A stretch of 64,000 nt of DNA from NCBI GenBank assembly GCA_026708085.1, contig JAPOVP010000015.1:33527-97526 (forward strand), in the 5' to 3' direction. Below, one piece after another: positions 40,571 to 49,482 of this stretch. Within the stretch, counting starts at the first letter, position 1; each line of letters begins with the position of its first letter. This stretch comes from Caldilineaceae bacterium. Lineage in GTDB: Bacteria; Chloroflexota; Anaerolineae; Caldilineales; Caldilineaceae. The notes beneath the pieces were generated by a model. That model worked only from the letters and a program-made list of their open reading frames with translations, was not told the origin of the DNA and searched no databases. Made by a program: the position numbers and the translations under genes.

Positions 40571-43369
40571 ATGGCGCGTCGAAAAAAGACCAGGACCGTC
40601 GAAACCATCACCCACCCCGAAGCCACCCGCAAAAACCTCCCCAGCGCCGAACACCAGCCCCTCATGCAGGAAGAAGACCAGTCCCCCCTCCGCGTCGCCT
40701 ACGAACGCCGCAACCGCGACCTGGACCCCCAACTGGTCTGGCGCGGCAAAGACCAACAGGACTGGTCCGACCTCGTCGTCAACGTGCCCCCACTCTACAT
40801 CCAGGAACGCGTCCATCCCAAGGTCCTCGTCGACGACCTGATGCACCAGAGCGAGCAGTCCCGCCGCGCCCAGGACGGCAACATGCAACCCGGCTTCGCC
40901 GATCTCTTCGCCGACTTCAACGGCCTGCCCTCCGAGGACGCCAAGACCGAGTTCTACCAGCACGACGCCAACTGGTCCAACCGCATGGTCCTCGGCGACA
41001 GCCTCCAGGTCATGGCCTCCCTCGCCGAGCGCGAGGGCCTGCGCGGTAAAGTGCAATGTATCTACATCGACCCGCCCTACGGCATCAAGTTCAACTCCAA
41101 CTTCCAGTGGTCCACCACCAACCGCAACGTGCGCGACGGCAAGGCCGATCACATCACCCGCGAGCCAGAGCAGGTCAAGGCCTTCCGTGACACTTGGCGT
41201 GACGGCATTCACTCTTATCTGACCTATCTTCGCGACCGGCTAACCGTGGCTCGCGATCTGCTGTCCGAGAGCGGATCAATCTTTTTGCAGATCGGGGATG
41301 AGAATGTTCACCTAGTGCGAGCGGTTATGGACGAAGTGTTCGGTGAGGACAGCCTAATTGTAACATTGAAGTTTTCCAAGACTACTGGACTTGGTGGGAG
41401 GTTTCTTGATGAGACTTTCGATTATCTGCTGTGGTACGCGCGAAAGAAGGATCACCTCAAGTTCCGCCGTCCTTATCTTGAGCGTGTAATGGGTGAGGGA
41501 GGGGCCACTCAGTATAATCTTGCGATGTCAGAATCGGGAGTAATCAAAAGAGTTAACGATCCTTCTGAAATTGGGGTCAGCCGACTCTTTTCGCATGACA
41601 ATTTAACGTCTCAGACAGGTAGTGATACCACGATTTTTGGTTTTAATTTGGATGGCCAGAAAATCAGCGCACCCAAGAAAGGTGGGTGGAAGTCGAACCT
41701 TACAGGTATAAGACGCTTGAAAAAGGCCGGTCGACTAATTAGGATTGGCAATACTCCTCGATATGTCAGGTTCTTCGACGACGCACCCTACTATCCCATC
41801 GGATCTGCCTGGCTAGATACCAGAATTAGCGGATTTGGTGACGAGAAACTCTATGTTGTTCAAACTCTTCGCAAGGTCATCCAACGCTGCATCCTCATGA
41901 CCACCGACCCCGGCGACCTCGTACTCGACCCCACCTGCGGCTCCGGTACCACCGCATACGTCGCCGAGCAGTGGGGGCGCCGCTGGATCACCATCGACAC
42001 CTCCCGCGTTGCCCTCGCTCTGGCCCGCGCCCGCATCATGGGCGCCCGCTACCCCTACTACCTGCTCGCGGACAGCCGCGAAGGGCAATTGAAAGAAGCT
42101 GAAATCGAGCGCAAAGCCCCCTCCGAGTCTCCCCGCTACAGCGACATTCGCCAGGGCTTTGTCTACGAACGCGTGCCCCACATTACCCTCCGTGCCATCG
42201 CCAACAACGCCGAGATCGATGTCATCTGGGAGGAATTCCAGCAGACGCTGGAGCCGCTGCGCGAGGACCTCAACACATCCCTCGGCACGAGTTGGGAAGA
42301 ATGGGAAATCCCCCGTGAGGCCGAAGAGGGTTGGCCGCAGGAAGTGAAAAAGCTACACCAAGACTGGTGGCAGCAGCGTATCGCTCGCCAGAAAGAGATT
42401 GACGCCTCCATCGCCGCCAAGGCCGACTACGAGTACCTCTACGACAAACCCTACGAGGACCGCACCAAAGTGCGCGTCGCCGGCCCCTTCACCGTCGAGA
42501 GCATCTCTCCCCACCGCGTCCTCGCCGTCGACGAAAACGACGAATTCATCGAGACCTTCGGCGAAGAACAGGCCGGCTACGGCAGCGTCCACGACTTCGC
42601 CGCCATCATCCTCGAGAATCTCAGGACCGCCGGCGTCCAGCAGGCCCACAAGGAGGACCGCATCGACTTCACCGCCCTCACCCCCTGGCCCGGCCATCAT
42701 GTCTGCGCCGAGGGCCGCTTCTTCGAGGGCGGCGAGGAGGACGGCATCCAGCGCCGCGCCGCCATTTTCATCGGCCCCGAATTCGGCACCGTCTCCCGCC
42801 CCGACCTCGTCGACGCCGCCCGTGAGGCCGCCGACGGCGCCTTCGACCTGCTCATCGCCTGCGCCTTCAACTACGAAGCCCACACAATCGAGTTCGAGAA
42901 ACTGGGCAAAATCCCCGTGCTCAAGGCGCGCATGAACGCCGACCTCCATATGGCCGCCGATCTGAAAAACACCGGCAAAGGCAACCTCTTCGTGATCTTC
43001 GGTGAGCCTGACATCGATCTCCTCGACGCCGAGGACAGCCAGATCAAAGTGCGCGTCAACGGCGTCGACGTCTTTCACCCCAACACCGGCGAAGTACGCA
43101 GCGACGGCCCCGACGGGATCGCCTGCTGGTTCGTCGACACCGACTACAACGGCGAGAGCTTCTTCGTGCGCCACGCCTACTTTCTCGGCGCCAACGACCC
43201 CTACAAGGCCCTCAAGACCACGCTCAAAGCCGAGATCGACACCGACGCCTGGGCATCCCTGCACAGCGACACCTCCCGCCCCTTCGACAAACCCGACTCC
43301 GGCCGCATCGCCGTCAAAGTCATCAACCACCTCGGCGACGAAGTAATGAAAATCTTCCGCGTGGACTAA
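40571..43369 (+). CDS. mod: Type III DNA methyltransferase (Mod), beta-class N6-adenine or N4-cytosine
   Basis: 932 residues. Catalytic motif IV 'CIYIDPPYGIKFN' (DPPY 167-170) precedes the SAM motif 'VLDPTCGSGTTAYVAEQWGR' (~451), the beta-class order used by type III Mod proteins. The target-recognition region between them (DNA ~41190-41890) is clearly lower in GC than both flanks. The C-terminal ~380 residues (VAGPFTVESISPHRVLAVDE onward) are an extension seen in large Mods of this kind. It methylates the recognition site and gives specificity to Res. Confidence 0.92.
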   Translation: MARRKKTRTVETITHPEATRKNLPSAEHQPLMQEEDQSPLRVAYERRNRDLDPQLVWRGKDQQDWSDLVVNVPPLYIQERVHPKVLVDDLMHQSEQSRRAQDGNMQPGFADLFADFNGLPSEDAKTEFYQHDANWSNRMVLGDSLQVMASLAEREGLRGKVQCIYIDPPYGIKFNSNFQWSTTNRNVRDGKADHITREPEQVKAFRDTWRDGIHSYLTYLRDRLTVARDLLSESGSIFLQIGDENVHLVRAVMDEVFGEDSLIVTLKFSKTTGLGGRFLDETFDYLLWYARKKDHLKFRRPYLERVMGEGGATQYNLAMSESGVIKRVNDPSEIGVSRLFSHDNLTSQTGSDTTIFGFNLDGQKISAPKKGGWKSNLTGIRRLKKAGRLIRIGNTPRYVRFFDDAPYYPIGSAWLDTRISGFGDEKLYVVQTLRKVIQRCILMTTDPGDLVLDPTCGSGTTAYVAEQWGRRWITIDTSRVALALARARIMGARYPYYLLADSREGQLKEAEIERKAPSESPRYSDIRQGFVYERVPHITLRAIANNAEIDVIWEEFQQTLEPLREDLNTSLGTSWEEWEIPREAEEGWPQEVKKLHQDWWQQRIARQKEIDASIAAKADYEYLYDKPYEDRTKVRVAGPFTVESISPHRVLAVDENDEFIETFGEEQAGYGSVHDFAAIILENLRTAGVQQAHKEDRIDFTALTPWPGHHVCAEGRFFEGGEEDGIQRRAAIFIGPEFGTVSRPDLVDAAREAADGAFDLLIACAFNYEAHTIEFEKLGKIPVLKARMNADLHMAADLKNTGKGNLFVIFGEPDIDLLDAEDSQIKVRVNGVDVFHPNTGEVRSDGPDGIACWFVDTDYNGESFFVRHAYFLGANDPYKALKTTLKAEIDTDAWASLHSDTSRPFDKPDSGRIAVKVINHLGDEVMKIFRVD

Positions 43370-43408
43370 CTGCTGACCACCGCCCACGAGCCACTGACCA
43401 CCACAGTC

Positions 43409-45469
43409 ATGGAATTCCGTATCGCCGATACCTTCACCGACAGTCTTGCCAAACTGAGCGGTGAAGAACAGAAAGCGGTCAAAACAACCGCCTTCGACCT
43501 GCAAATGGATCCCTCCCGTCCGGGTCTGCAGTTCCATCGACTCGACCGCACCCGTGATCCAAACTTCTGGTCCGTGCGCGTCAGCTCCGACATCCGTATC
43601 ATCATCCACCGCACACAAAAGAGCCTGCTTCTCTGCTACGTCGATCACCACGACGACGCCTATCGCTGGGCCCAACGCCGCCGGCTCGAGACCCACCCCA
43701 GGACCGGCGCCGCCCAGCTGGTCGAGATACACGAGACCGTCAAAGAGATTCCCGTCTACGTACAAGTGGAGAAGCCAAAGCCGCTCCCTTTCGCCGAAAT
43801 CTCCGACGACGACCTGCTCAACTACGGCGTACCCGCCGAGTGGCTGCCCGATGTGCGCCAGGCCGACGACAACAGCCTCCTCGACCTCGCCGACCATCTG
43901 CCCGTCGAGGCCGCCGAAGCCCTGCTGGAGCTTGCCACCGGCGGCACGCCGCCGCTGCCCAGCCATACCCCGCCCGAAACCGACCCCTTCGAGCATCCCG
44001 ACGCCCGACGCCGCTTCCGCGTCATGCACGACTTGGAGGAGCTGGAACGAGCCCTCGACTACCCGTGGGAAAAATGGGTCGTCTTTCTGCATCCGGCCCA
44101 GCGGGACCTGGTCGAGCGCACCTACAACGGCCCTGCCCGCGTATCAGGCTCAGCCGGCACCGGCAAGTCCATCGTCGCCCTCCACCGCGCCGTCCACTTG
44201 GCGCGCACCAACCCCGACGCCCGCGTTCTGCTCACGACTTTCTCGGAAACGCTGGCCAATGCCCTCCGCAGCAAGCTGCGCATCTTGATCAGCTCGGAGC
44301 CGCGTCTCGGCGAACGCATCGAAGTCTACGCCATCGACGCCCTGGGAGAAAGGCTCTACCGCCTCAACTTGGGCGCGTTCACGCTTGCATCATCCGAACA
44401 GATCGACAAGCGTATCGAAGAGGCGACCGACGCAGCCGACGATAGCAGGTTCTCGACAGACTTCATCCGCACTGAGTGGGATCGGGTCGTCGATGCCTGG
44501 CAACTGGACGAGTGGGAAACCTATCGCGACGTACCCCGCCTCGGCCGCCGCCGCAGCCTGCCCGAAACGCAGCGCAAGGCCCTCTGGTCCATATTTAAGA
44601 ACGTGCGCGCGAGCCTGAAAGCAGACGGACTGATCACCCGTGCCCAGATGTACGGCCAGCTGGCGCACCGTTTTGACGAAGCGCAGCGGTCCCCCTTCGA
44701 TCATGTCATCGTCGACGAGTGCCAGGATGTCGGCGTCTCGCAACTGCGCTTTCTCCGCGCCCTCGGCACCGACAAACCGAACGGTCTCTTCTTCACCGGC
44801 GACCTCGGCCAGCGCATTTTCCAGCAACCTTTCTCTTGGCAGGCGCTCGGCATCCAGATACGCGGACGGGCGCGCAACCTGAAGGTCAACTACCGCACCT
44901 CACATCAGATCAGGCGCCGCTCCGACCTCCTGCTGGGGCCCGAGATCGCCGACGTCGACGGCAACACCGAAGTGCGGGCCGGCACGATTTCCGTATTCAA
45001 CGGGGCTGAACCGGCCATCGTCGTCGCCAGCTCGGTAGATGAAGAGATGGAGACCGTCGCTACCTGGCTTGCGAAACTGGCAGACGAAGATCTGGCTCCC
45101 GAAGAGGTCAGCCTATTCGTCCGTTCTTCCGACCAGATCGATCGGGCCACGGCTGCTGCCGAGAAGGCCGGTCTCCCATACACCGTTCTCGACAGCGACA
45201 TGCAGACAACCGGAGGACACATTTCAATCAGTACCATGCACTTGGCCAAAGGGCTCGAGTTCCGCTCCGTCGCCGTCATCGCCTGCGACGACGAAGTTGT
45301 ACCGCTACAGGAACGCATCGAAACGGTCACCGACGACGCCGACCTCGAAGATGTCTACAACACCGAGCGCCATCTGCTCTACGTAGCCTGCACTCGCGCC
45401 CGCGACCACCTCCTCGTCTCCGGCGTCGATCCCGCCTCCGAATTCCTGGACGATCTGCAACTCATGTAG
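43409..45469 (+). CDS. RelE-like domain fused to SF1 (UvrD/Rep-type) helicase
   Basis: 686 residues. Residues 1-92 have the RelE/ParE toxin fold pattern: a helical hairpin, then 'FHRLDRTRDPNFWSVRVSSD' and 'IRIIIHRTQKSLLLCYVDHH'. Residues ~225-686 are an SF1 helicase: Walker A 'GSAGTGKS' (247-254), motif II 'VIVDECQD' (436-440), 'VNYRTSHQIRR', 'STMHLAKGLEFRSVAVIACD' and 'LYVACTRARDHLLVSG'. It follows mod by 39 bp, so it probably belongs to the same cassette. Whether the RelE part cleaves RNA or merely binds is unknown. Confidence 0.85.
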   Translation: MEFRIADTFTDSLAKLSGEEQKAVKTTAFDLQMDPSRPGLQFHRLDRTRDPNFWSVRVSSDIRIIIHRTQKSLLLCYVDHHDDAYRWAQRRRLETHPRTGAAQLVEIHETVKEIPVYVQVEKPKPLPFAEISDDDLLNYGVPAEWLPDVRQADDNSLLDLADHLPVEAAEALLELATGGTPPLPSHTPPETDPFEHPDARRRFRVMHDLEELERALDYPWEKWVVFLHPAQRDLVERTYNGPARVSGSAGTGKSIVALHRAVHLARTNPDARVLLTTFSETLANALRSKLRILISSEPRLGERIEVYAIDALGERLYRLNLGAFTLASSEQIDKRIEEATDAADDSRFSTDFIRTEWDRVVDAWQLDEWETYRDVPRLGRRRSLPETQRKALWSIFKNVRASLKADGLITRAQMYGQLAHRFDEAQRSPFDHVIVDECQDVGVSQLRFLRALGTDKPNGLFFTGDLGQRIFQQPFSWQALGIQIRGRARNLKVNYRTSHQIRRRSDLLLGPEIADVDGNTEVRAGTISVFNGAEPAIVVASSVDEEMETVATWLAKLADEDLAPEEVSLFVRSSDQIDRATAAAEKAGLPYTVLDSDMQTTGGHISISTMHLAKGLEFRSVAVIACDDEVVPLQERIETVTDDADLEDVYNTERHLLYVACTRARDHLLVSGVDPASEFLDDLQLM

Positions 45470-45599
45470 CCGCTAGCGGGGACAGCAGACAGGTAGAGTT
45501 CGTGGGCGAATCCCCCACACAATCTCGTCCCGCACCGGCGAAAAAAACACGCCCCACTCCCCTCACCCCGCACCAAATTTAGCACCCAACTCCAATCCT

Positions 45600-46631
45600 A
45601 TGGCATCATGGAAGCAATTTGCGTCTTACCCGGACATCACCCATGCAATCCGAGCCAATTCCACCCCAATGAAACCCCCCCACCTCGCCTGGACAACCCT
45701 ATCCATCAACACAATCGTCATCCTCCAGGGCGCCCTCGTCAGAGCTACCGGCTCCGGCGCCGGCTGCGGACGCGACTGGCCCCGCTGCCAGGGCGAAATC
45801 CTCCCCCTCGACCACGGACTCGCCACCTGGATGGAATTCTCACACCGCGCCCTCTCCGGTGTTGCCCTCATCATGGGACTATGGCTGCTCATCAAAGCCA
45901 TCCGCCACCGCCATAACCTGCCCGGCTTCCTGCCTTTCGCCATCGCCTCCGCCGTATTCTTGCTGATCGAAGCCCTCATCGGCGCCGTCACCGTCCTCAC
46001 CGGCCTCACCGGCGACAACGTCTCTGTCGCCCGCGGCCTCCTCGTCGCCTTCCACCTGCTCAACTCCCTGTTCCTCGTCGGCGCCCTGTCGCTCACCACC
46101 GTATACGCCTATCCCGGGCACACCTGGCCTCCCGCCTGGACAGGCCAGACCGGGCTCAAGATTCTGTTTGCTGTCGGTATGCTTGGGATGATGCTTCTTA
46201 TGTTTTCAGGCGGCATCTCTGCCATGGGCAACACAATGTTCCCGCCCGAATCCCTGCAAGAAGGACTGAGAGAGGATTTCAGTGCCGCTTCCCATCCGCT
46301 CATTCGCCTACGGATACTGCATCCCTTTCTCGGAATTGGCGTTGGCGTCTACCTTTGGGTAAGCTACGCCCTGACCGGCTGGTTCAAACGCGCGCCGCAG
46401 GTCCGGCGTTTCCGCAAAATGCTACTGCTGGTCTATCTGATACAACTGCTCGTGGGGACAGTAAATCTGGCTATGCTCGGTCCGATTCCGCTCCAGATAC
46501 TCCACCTCGCGCTCGCCGTGGCCGCCTTTGCCCTCTGGTCCGTCGTCGGCTGGCTGACACTCAGCGCGCCCGGCGCCGGCAGCTTCGCACCATCCATGCC
46601 CTGGCAAACCAAAGAGGTCCAGCCACTGTGA
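45600..46631 (+). CDS. ctaA: Heme A synthase (CtaA/COX15)
   Basis: 343 residues from ATG 45600; ATG 45669 (MKPPHLAW) is an alternative, and neither has a strong ribosome site. About eight membrane helices. Conserved heme ligands sit in 'WMEFSHRALSGVALIMG', 'LLVAFHLLNSLFLVG', 'RLRILHPFLGIGVGVYLW' and 'ILHLALAVAAFALW'. The Cys pair 'GSGAGCGRDWPRCQGE' is typical. It oxidises heme O to heme A for cytochrome c oxidase. Overlaps ctaB by 4 bp. Confidence 0.92.
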   Translation: MASWKQFASYPDITHAIRANSTPMKPPHLAWTTLSINTIVILQGALVRATGSGAGCGRDWPRCQGEILPLDHGLATWMEFSHRALSGVALIMGLWLLIKAIRHRHNLPGFLPFAIASAVFLLIEALIGAVTVLTGLTGDNVSVARGLLVAFHLLNSLFLVGALSLTTVYAYPGHTWPPAWTGQTGLKILFAVGMLGMMLLMFSGGISAMGNTMFPPESLQEGLREDFSAASHPLIRLRILHPFLGIGVGVYLWVSYALTGWFKRAPQVRRFRKMLLLVYLIQLLVGTVNLAMLGPIPLQILHLALAVAAFALWSVVGWLTLSAPGAGSFAPSMPWQTKEVQPL

Positions 46632-47548
46632 TCAACACTGCCACCCGTCTGCCCGCCGCCACCTGGCGCGACTACCTGACCCTGACCAAACCCAAAGTTA
46701 TCTCGCTCCTCCTCTTCACCGCCGTCTGCCCCATGTTCATCGCCGCCCGCGGCCTGCCCCACTGGCTGCCCCTCCTCGGCGTCCTCGTCGGCGGATACAT
46801 GGCCACCGGCGGCGCCGGCGTCTTCAACATGGTGCTCGACCGCGACATAGACGGCCAAATGCGCCGCACCGCCAAACGCCCCCTCGTGACCGGCGTCATC
46901 AGCGTCCGCAGCGCCATCATATTCGGGCTCCTGCTCAGTTTCGGCTCCTTCCTCGTACTCTGGCTCACCGCCAACCTGCTGACCGCCCTTCTGGCCTGGT
47001 TCGGCCTGCTCTACTACGTGATCGTCTACACCGCCTGGCTCAAACGCACCACCTGGCAGAACATCGTCATCGGCGGCGCCGCCGGATCCGTCATGCCCCT
47101 CCTGGGTTGGGCCGCCGTCACCAACGGCCTCGACTGGATGGCCGGCCTGCTCTTTGCCCTCATCTTCCTCTGGACGCCCGTACACTTCTGGGCGCTCGCC
47201 TTCCTCGTCAAAGACCAGTACGAAGCCGTAGGCATCCCCATGGCGCCCGCCGTCCTCGGCAGCAAACGCACGGTCCAGCAGATGCTCCTCTACGCCGCCC
47301 TCACAGCACTCGCCTCCCTCGCGCCCTTCGCCATAAACGAGGCCGGCTGGCTCTACTCCGGGGCTGCCGTCCTGCTGAATCTTCTGTTGTTTCGAAAAGT
47401 GGTCAAGCTCCATCGCCAGGTCAAAGTGGGGCACGAAGTAGCCCGCAAAGATGCCCTAGACCTCTACAAATACTCCATGCTCTACCTGGCCCTCATATTC
47501 CTCGTCCTCGTCGCCGACCGAACCCTGGCACCCATACTCCCCATCTGA
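46628..47548 (+). CDS. ctaB: Protoheme IX farnesyltransferase (heme O synthase)
   Basis: 306 residues from GTG 46628, which overlaps the ctaA stop (GTGA); the frame is open further upstream inside ctaA but conserved sequence starts at 'WRDYLTLTKPKVISLLLF'. UbiA-type motif 'NMVLDRDIDGQMRRTAKRPL' and 'WTPVHFWALAFLVKDQYEAV' identify it. Nine membrane helices. It adds farnesyl to heme B, giving the substrate of CtaA. The two-gene unit indicates an aa3-type respiratory oxidase in this organism. Confidence 0.95.
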   Translation: MINTATRLPAATWRDYLTLTKPKVISLLLFTAVCPMFIAARGLPHWLPLLGVLVGGYMATGGAGVFNMVLDRDIDGQMRRTAKRPLVTGVISVRSAIIFGLLLSFGSFLVLWLTANLLTALLAWFGLLYYVIVYTAWLKRTTWQNIVIGGAAGSVMPLLGWAAVTNGLDWMAGLLFALIFLWTPVHFWALAFLVKDQYEAVGIPMAPAVLGSKRTVQQMLLYAALTALASLAPFAINEAGWLYSGAAVLLNLLLFRKVVKLHRQVKVGHEVARKDALDLYKYSMLYLALIFLVLVADRTLAPILPI

Positions 47549-47578
47549 AAGCATCCCACCCAACGCCCCAACCCAAAC

Positions 47579-47628
47579 TTACGCCTCCAGCATCGACTGA
47601 AACACATCCAGAATTCGGCACACGCCGA
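47579..47628 (-). pseudogene. Remnant of a cupin gene 3' end
   Basis: Minus-strand translation 'CRILDVFQSMLEA' ending in TAA matches 'CRILDVFQPV…' near the end of the intact cupin at 48126-48458. Roughly 25 bp are nearly identical (47594-47620 versus 48155-48183). The rest of that copy is gone. Confidence 0.5.
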
Positions 47629-47692
47629 ACGGTGTGGGTATCCGCTCAGGTGGAAAGACCCCGTTCAATTCAGGCCTTGCGCACTGTCAAAG

Positions 47693-47698
47693 TATAAT
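47693..47698 (+). promoter_or_regulatory. -10 box (TATAAT) upstream of the AbrB gene
   Basis: Perfect TATAAT 33 bp before the ATG; the -35 region is poor. Confidence 0.45.
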
Positions 47699-47730
47699 TT
47701 TGGCAAAACAGACTCTTATCTGGAGGGATT

Positions 47731-47943
47731 ATGCGAATCTCTGAACAAGGACAGGTTACCATCCCCAAGCATCTGCGCGACCGTTACGGTATGACCGCCA
47801 ATGTCGAGGTCGATATCACACCAACCGAGCAAGGTCTCCTGATTCGAAAACGGCCTGCCGGCAAACATCCCGTGGATCGCGTCTACGGCATTCTGAACGG
47901 CGGAGATACCGACGAATATCTCGACGAAGCGCGTGGAAAATGA
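47731..47943 (+). CDS. AbrB/MazE-family antitoxin (SpoVT-AbrB domain)
   Basis: 70 residues, with TGGAGGG upstream of ATG 47731. The swapped-hairpin DNA-binding domain is clear in 'MRISEQGQVTIPKHLRDRYG' and 'VDITPTEQGLLIRKR'. The C-terminal ~25 residues would bind a PIN-type toxin. The toxin gene that should follow is cut to 13 codons, so this antitoxin is an orphan and may persist as an autoregulator. Confidence 0.9.
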   Translation: MRISEQGQVTIPKHLRDRYGMTANVEVDITPTEQGLLIRKRPAGKHPVDRVYGILNGGDTDEYLDEARGK

Positions 47944-47981
47944 TTGTCGCTGTCGATACAAGCGTTGACCAATACAGTTAG
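47940..47981 (+). pseudogene. Stump of a PIN-domain (VapC) toxin gene
   Basis: ATG 47940 overlaps the antitoxin stop (ATGA). The reading 'MIVAVDTSV' is a standard PIN start with the first acidic residue, but 'DQYS' and TAG follow. The remaining ~120 codons are absent; the sequence to 48125 contains only a 7-bp ACGTCCC/GGGACGT inverted repeat. Confidence 0.65.
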
Positions 47982-48125
47982 AACCAGTGGACACAAAATA
48001 AGAAACGTCCCCCACAAGAGGGACGTCCGACTAACGTTAATACTGAAGAATTCGCCCGCACACGAATCTCAATCTTCAGGGGCCGCGAGAGGACTTGGCG
48101 AATAGAGTCATCCCTTCGGCCCCGC

Positions 48126-48458
48126 TCAATCCTCCCAAACATACTCCTCCCGCACCGGCTGAAACACATCCAGAATCCGGCACCGCGTAATCGCCTGCCC
48201 CGAATGCTCAGCCCCGCCCGGAATCACGTACACATCCCCCGGACCCAGCACCCGCGTCTCCCCGCCTGTGATCCGGATCTCAAACTGCCCCTCAAACATA
48301 TTGATCACCTGCTCGTGCGGATGCGAATGTGCCGGCAGCGGCGACCCCTCCGCAACATCCCAGTACACAAACGTCATATTCTCGCTGTGAATAAACTTCC
48401 CCACAAACCCCGGGAACAGACCCCGCTCCTGCACCTCATCCAAACTATAGACAGTCAT
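48126..48458 (-). CDS. Cupin-domain protein
   Basis: 110 residues. Cupin motif 1 is 'GSPLPAHSHPHEQVINMFEG' with two His and a Glu/Gln set; motif 2 is 'VLGPGDVYVIPGGAEHSG'. GGGAGTGGGAG lies just before the ATG. A small metal-binding beta-barrel; this group is often attached to sugar or polyol metabolism, in line with the dehydrogenase and epimerase upstream on the same strand. Exact reaction unknown. Confidence 0.87.
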   Translation of the reverse strand: MTVYSLDEVQERGLFPGFVGKFIHSENMTFVYWDVAEGSPLPAHSHPHEQVINMFEGQFEIRITGGETRVLGPGDVYVIPGGAEHSGQAITRCRILDVFQPVREEYVWED

Positions 48459-48489
48459 CTCCCACTCCCATCAATGTTACGAATGATTC

Positions 48490-48546
48490 CCACTGACCAC
48501 TGACCACTGATCACTGATCACTGACCACTGATCACTGACCACTGCC
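48490..48546 (+). repeat. CCACTGA heptamer array (longest in the window)
   Basis: Eight heptamers of CCACTGA and TCACTGA ending CTGCC. The stop and last residues (GSGQ) of the dehydrogenase gene lie inside it. Confidence 0.9.
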
Positions 48547-49482
48547 TTCAAGCTGCGCCACCAGCGCCATCGAATGGATCGCATCCCGAATATCCGTCAG
48601 CGGCTTCCCCCCCGTGCGCACACAGTCCACAATGTGCTCGTGCATCGTCAGCACACCGTCATACCGGTGCGTATCCGCCTCAGCCACACCGTCGATCTGC
48701 CAGCCGCCCAGCGTGCGCGCCTCGTTATCCTCCGTGATCTCGATCTCATGCGGGACCTTGAAATAGCAGCCCACACCCGTCCCGTGCAGCTCCCCGCGCA
48801 GCACCCGGCCGCCCGAAGCCCGGTTCCCGTGAATGAACCCCGTCGCCCCGTTGTCGAAGCGCACCAGCCCCGTATAGCAGTTGCGGTAATCGCTGTCAAA
48901 GCTGTCCTGGTAGGCCGTCACCTCCACCGGCTCGCCCCCCGCCATATAGCGCACCAGGTCAACCGCGTGGCACAGATCGTCCCAGTTCGTCGTCGTGAAA
49001 CTGAACGCATTCTCACCCAGCATCCGCTTGTGGAAAGTACCCACCGCAGTCGAGACCGGCCCCAGCCGCGCCACCTGCCGCATCGCCTCCCGCGTCACCG
49101 CCGCATGCCGCCGCTGAAAGCCCACCGCGCAGATCACGTCGTTCGCCACCGCCGCATCGTGGATCTGCTGCACCTCGTCCATGTTCATCCCCGGCGGCTT
49201 CTCGATGAAGATATTCTTGCCCGCGTTCAAACAGTCCAGCGCCGGCTGCAGCAGCCAGCGCTCGTGCATCACACAGTAGACCAGGTCCGGGTCCACCTCA
49301 TCCAACATGCGCCGGTGGTCGTCGTAGCGGTACTGGAAATCATACGCCACCGCAACCTCGTGCAGCCGCGCCTCGTCCAGCTCGCACGCCGCCACCATCT
49401 CCACCTCCGGCAGGCGGTTCACGTTCGGATAATGCGCGCCCTGGCTGCGCGGCCCTGCGCCAATGAATGCGGTTCGAAGCAT
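48532..49482 (-). CDS. Gfo/Idh/MocA-family oxidoreductase
   Basis: 316 residues. Rossmann start 'RTAFIGAGPRSQGAHYPNVN', the conserved 'KNIFIEKPPGMNMDEV' (EKP motif) and the C-terminal alpha/beta domain with 'HAVDLVRYMAGGEPVEVTAY' identify the family. NAD(P)-dependent dehydrogenation of a sugar or inositol-like polyol is likely; the substrate is not determinable. Its ATG shares one base with the epimerase stop (TGATG), so the pair is co-translated. Confidence 0.92.
   Translation of the reverse strand: MLRTAFIGAGPRSQGAHYPNVNRLPEVEMVAACELDEARLHEVAVAYDFQYRYDDHRRMLDEVDPDLVYCVMHERWLLQPALDCLNAGKNIFIEKPPGMNMDEVQQIHDAAVANDVICAVGFQRRHAAVTREAMRQVARLGPVSTAVGTFHKRMLGENAFSFTTTNWDDLCHAVDLVRYMAGGEPVEVTAYQDSFDSDYRNCYTGLVRFDNGATGFIHGNRASGGRVLRGELHGTGVGCYFKVPHEIEITEDNEARTLGGWQIDGVAEADTHRYDGVLTMHEHIVDCVRTGGKPLTDIRDAIHSMALVAQLEGSGQ

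Noticed and set aside
42353..44092. 579-codon minus-strand frame opposite mod and the helicase gene
   Set aside because: Gly/Val/Glu-rich antisense shadow of two well-supported genes.
48490..48546. CRISPR array
   Set aside because: Repeats are 7 bp in direct tandem with no spacers, and no cas gene is nearby.
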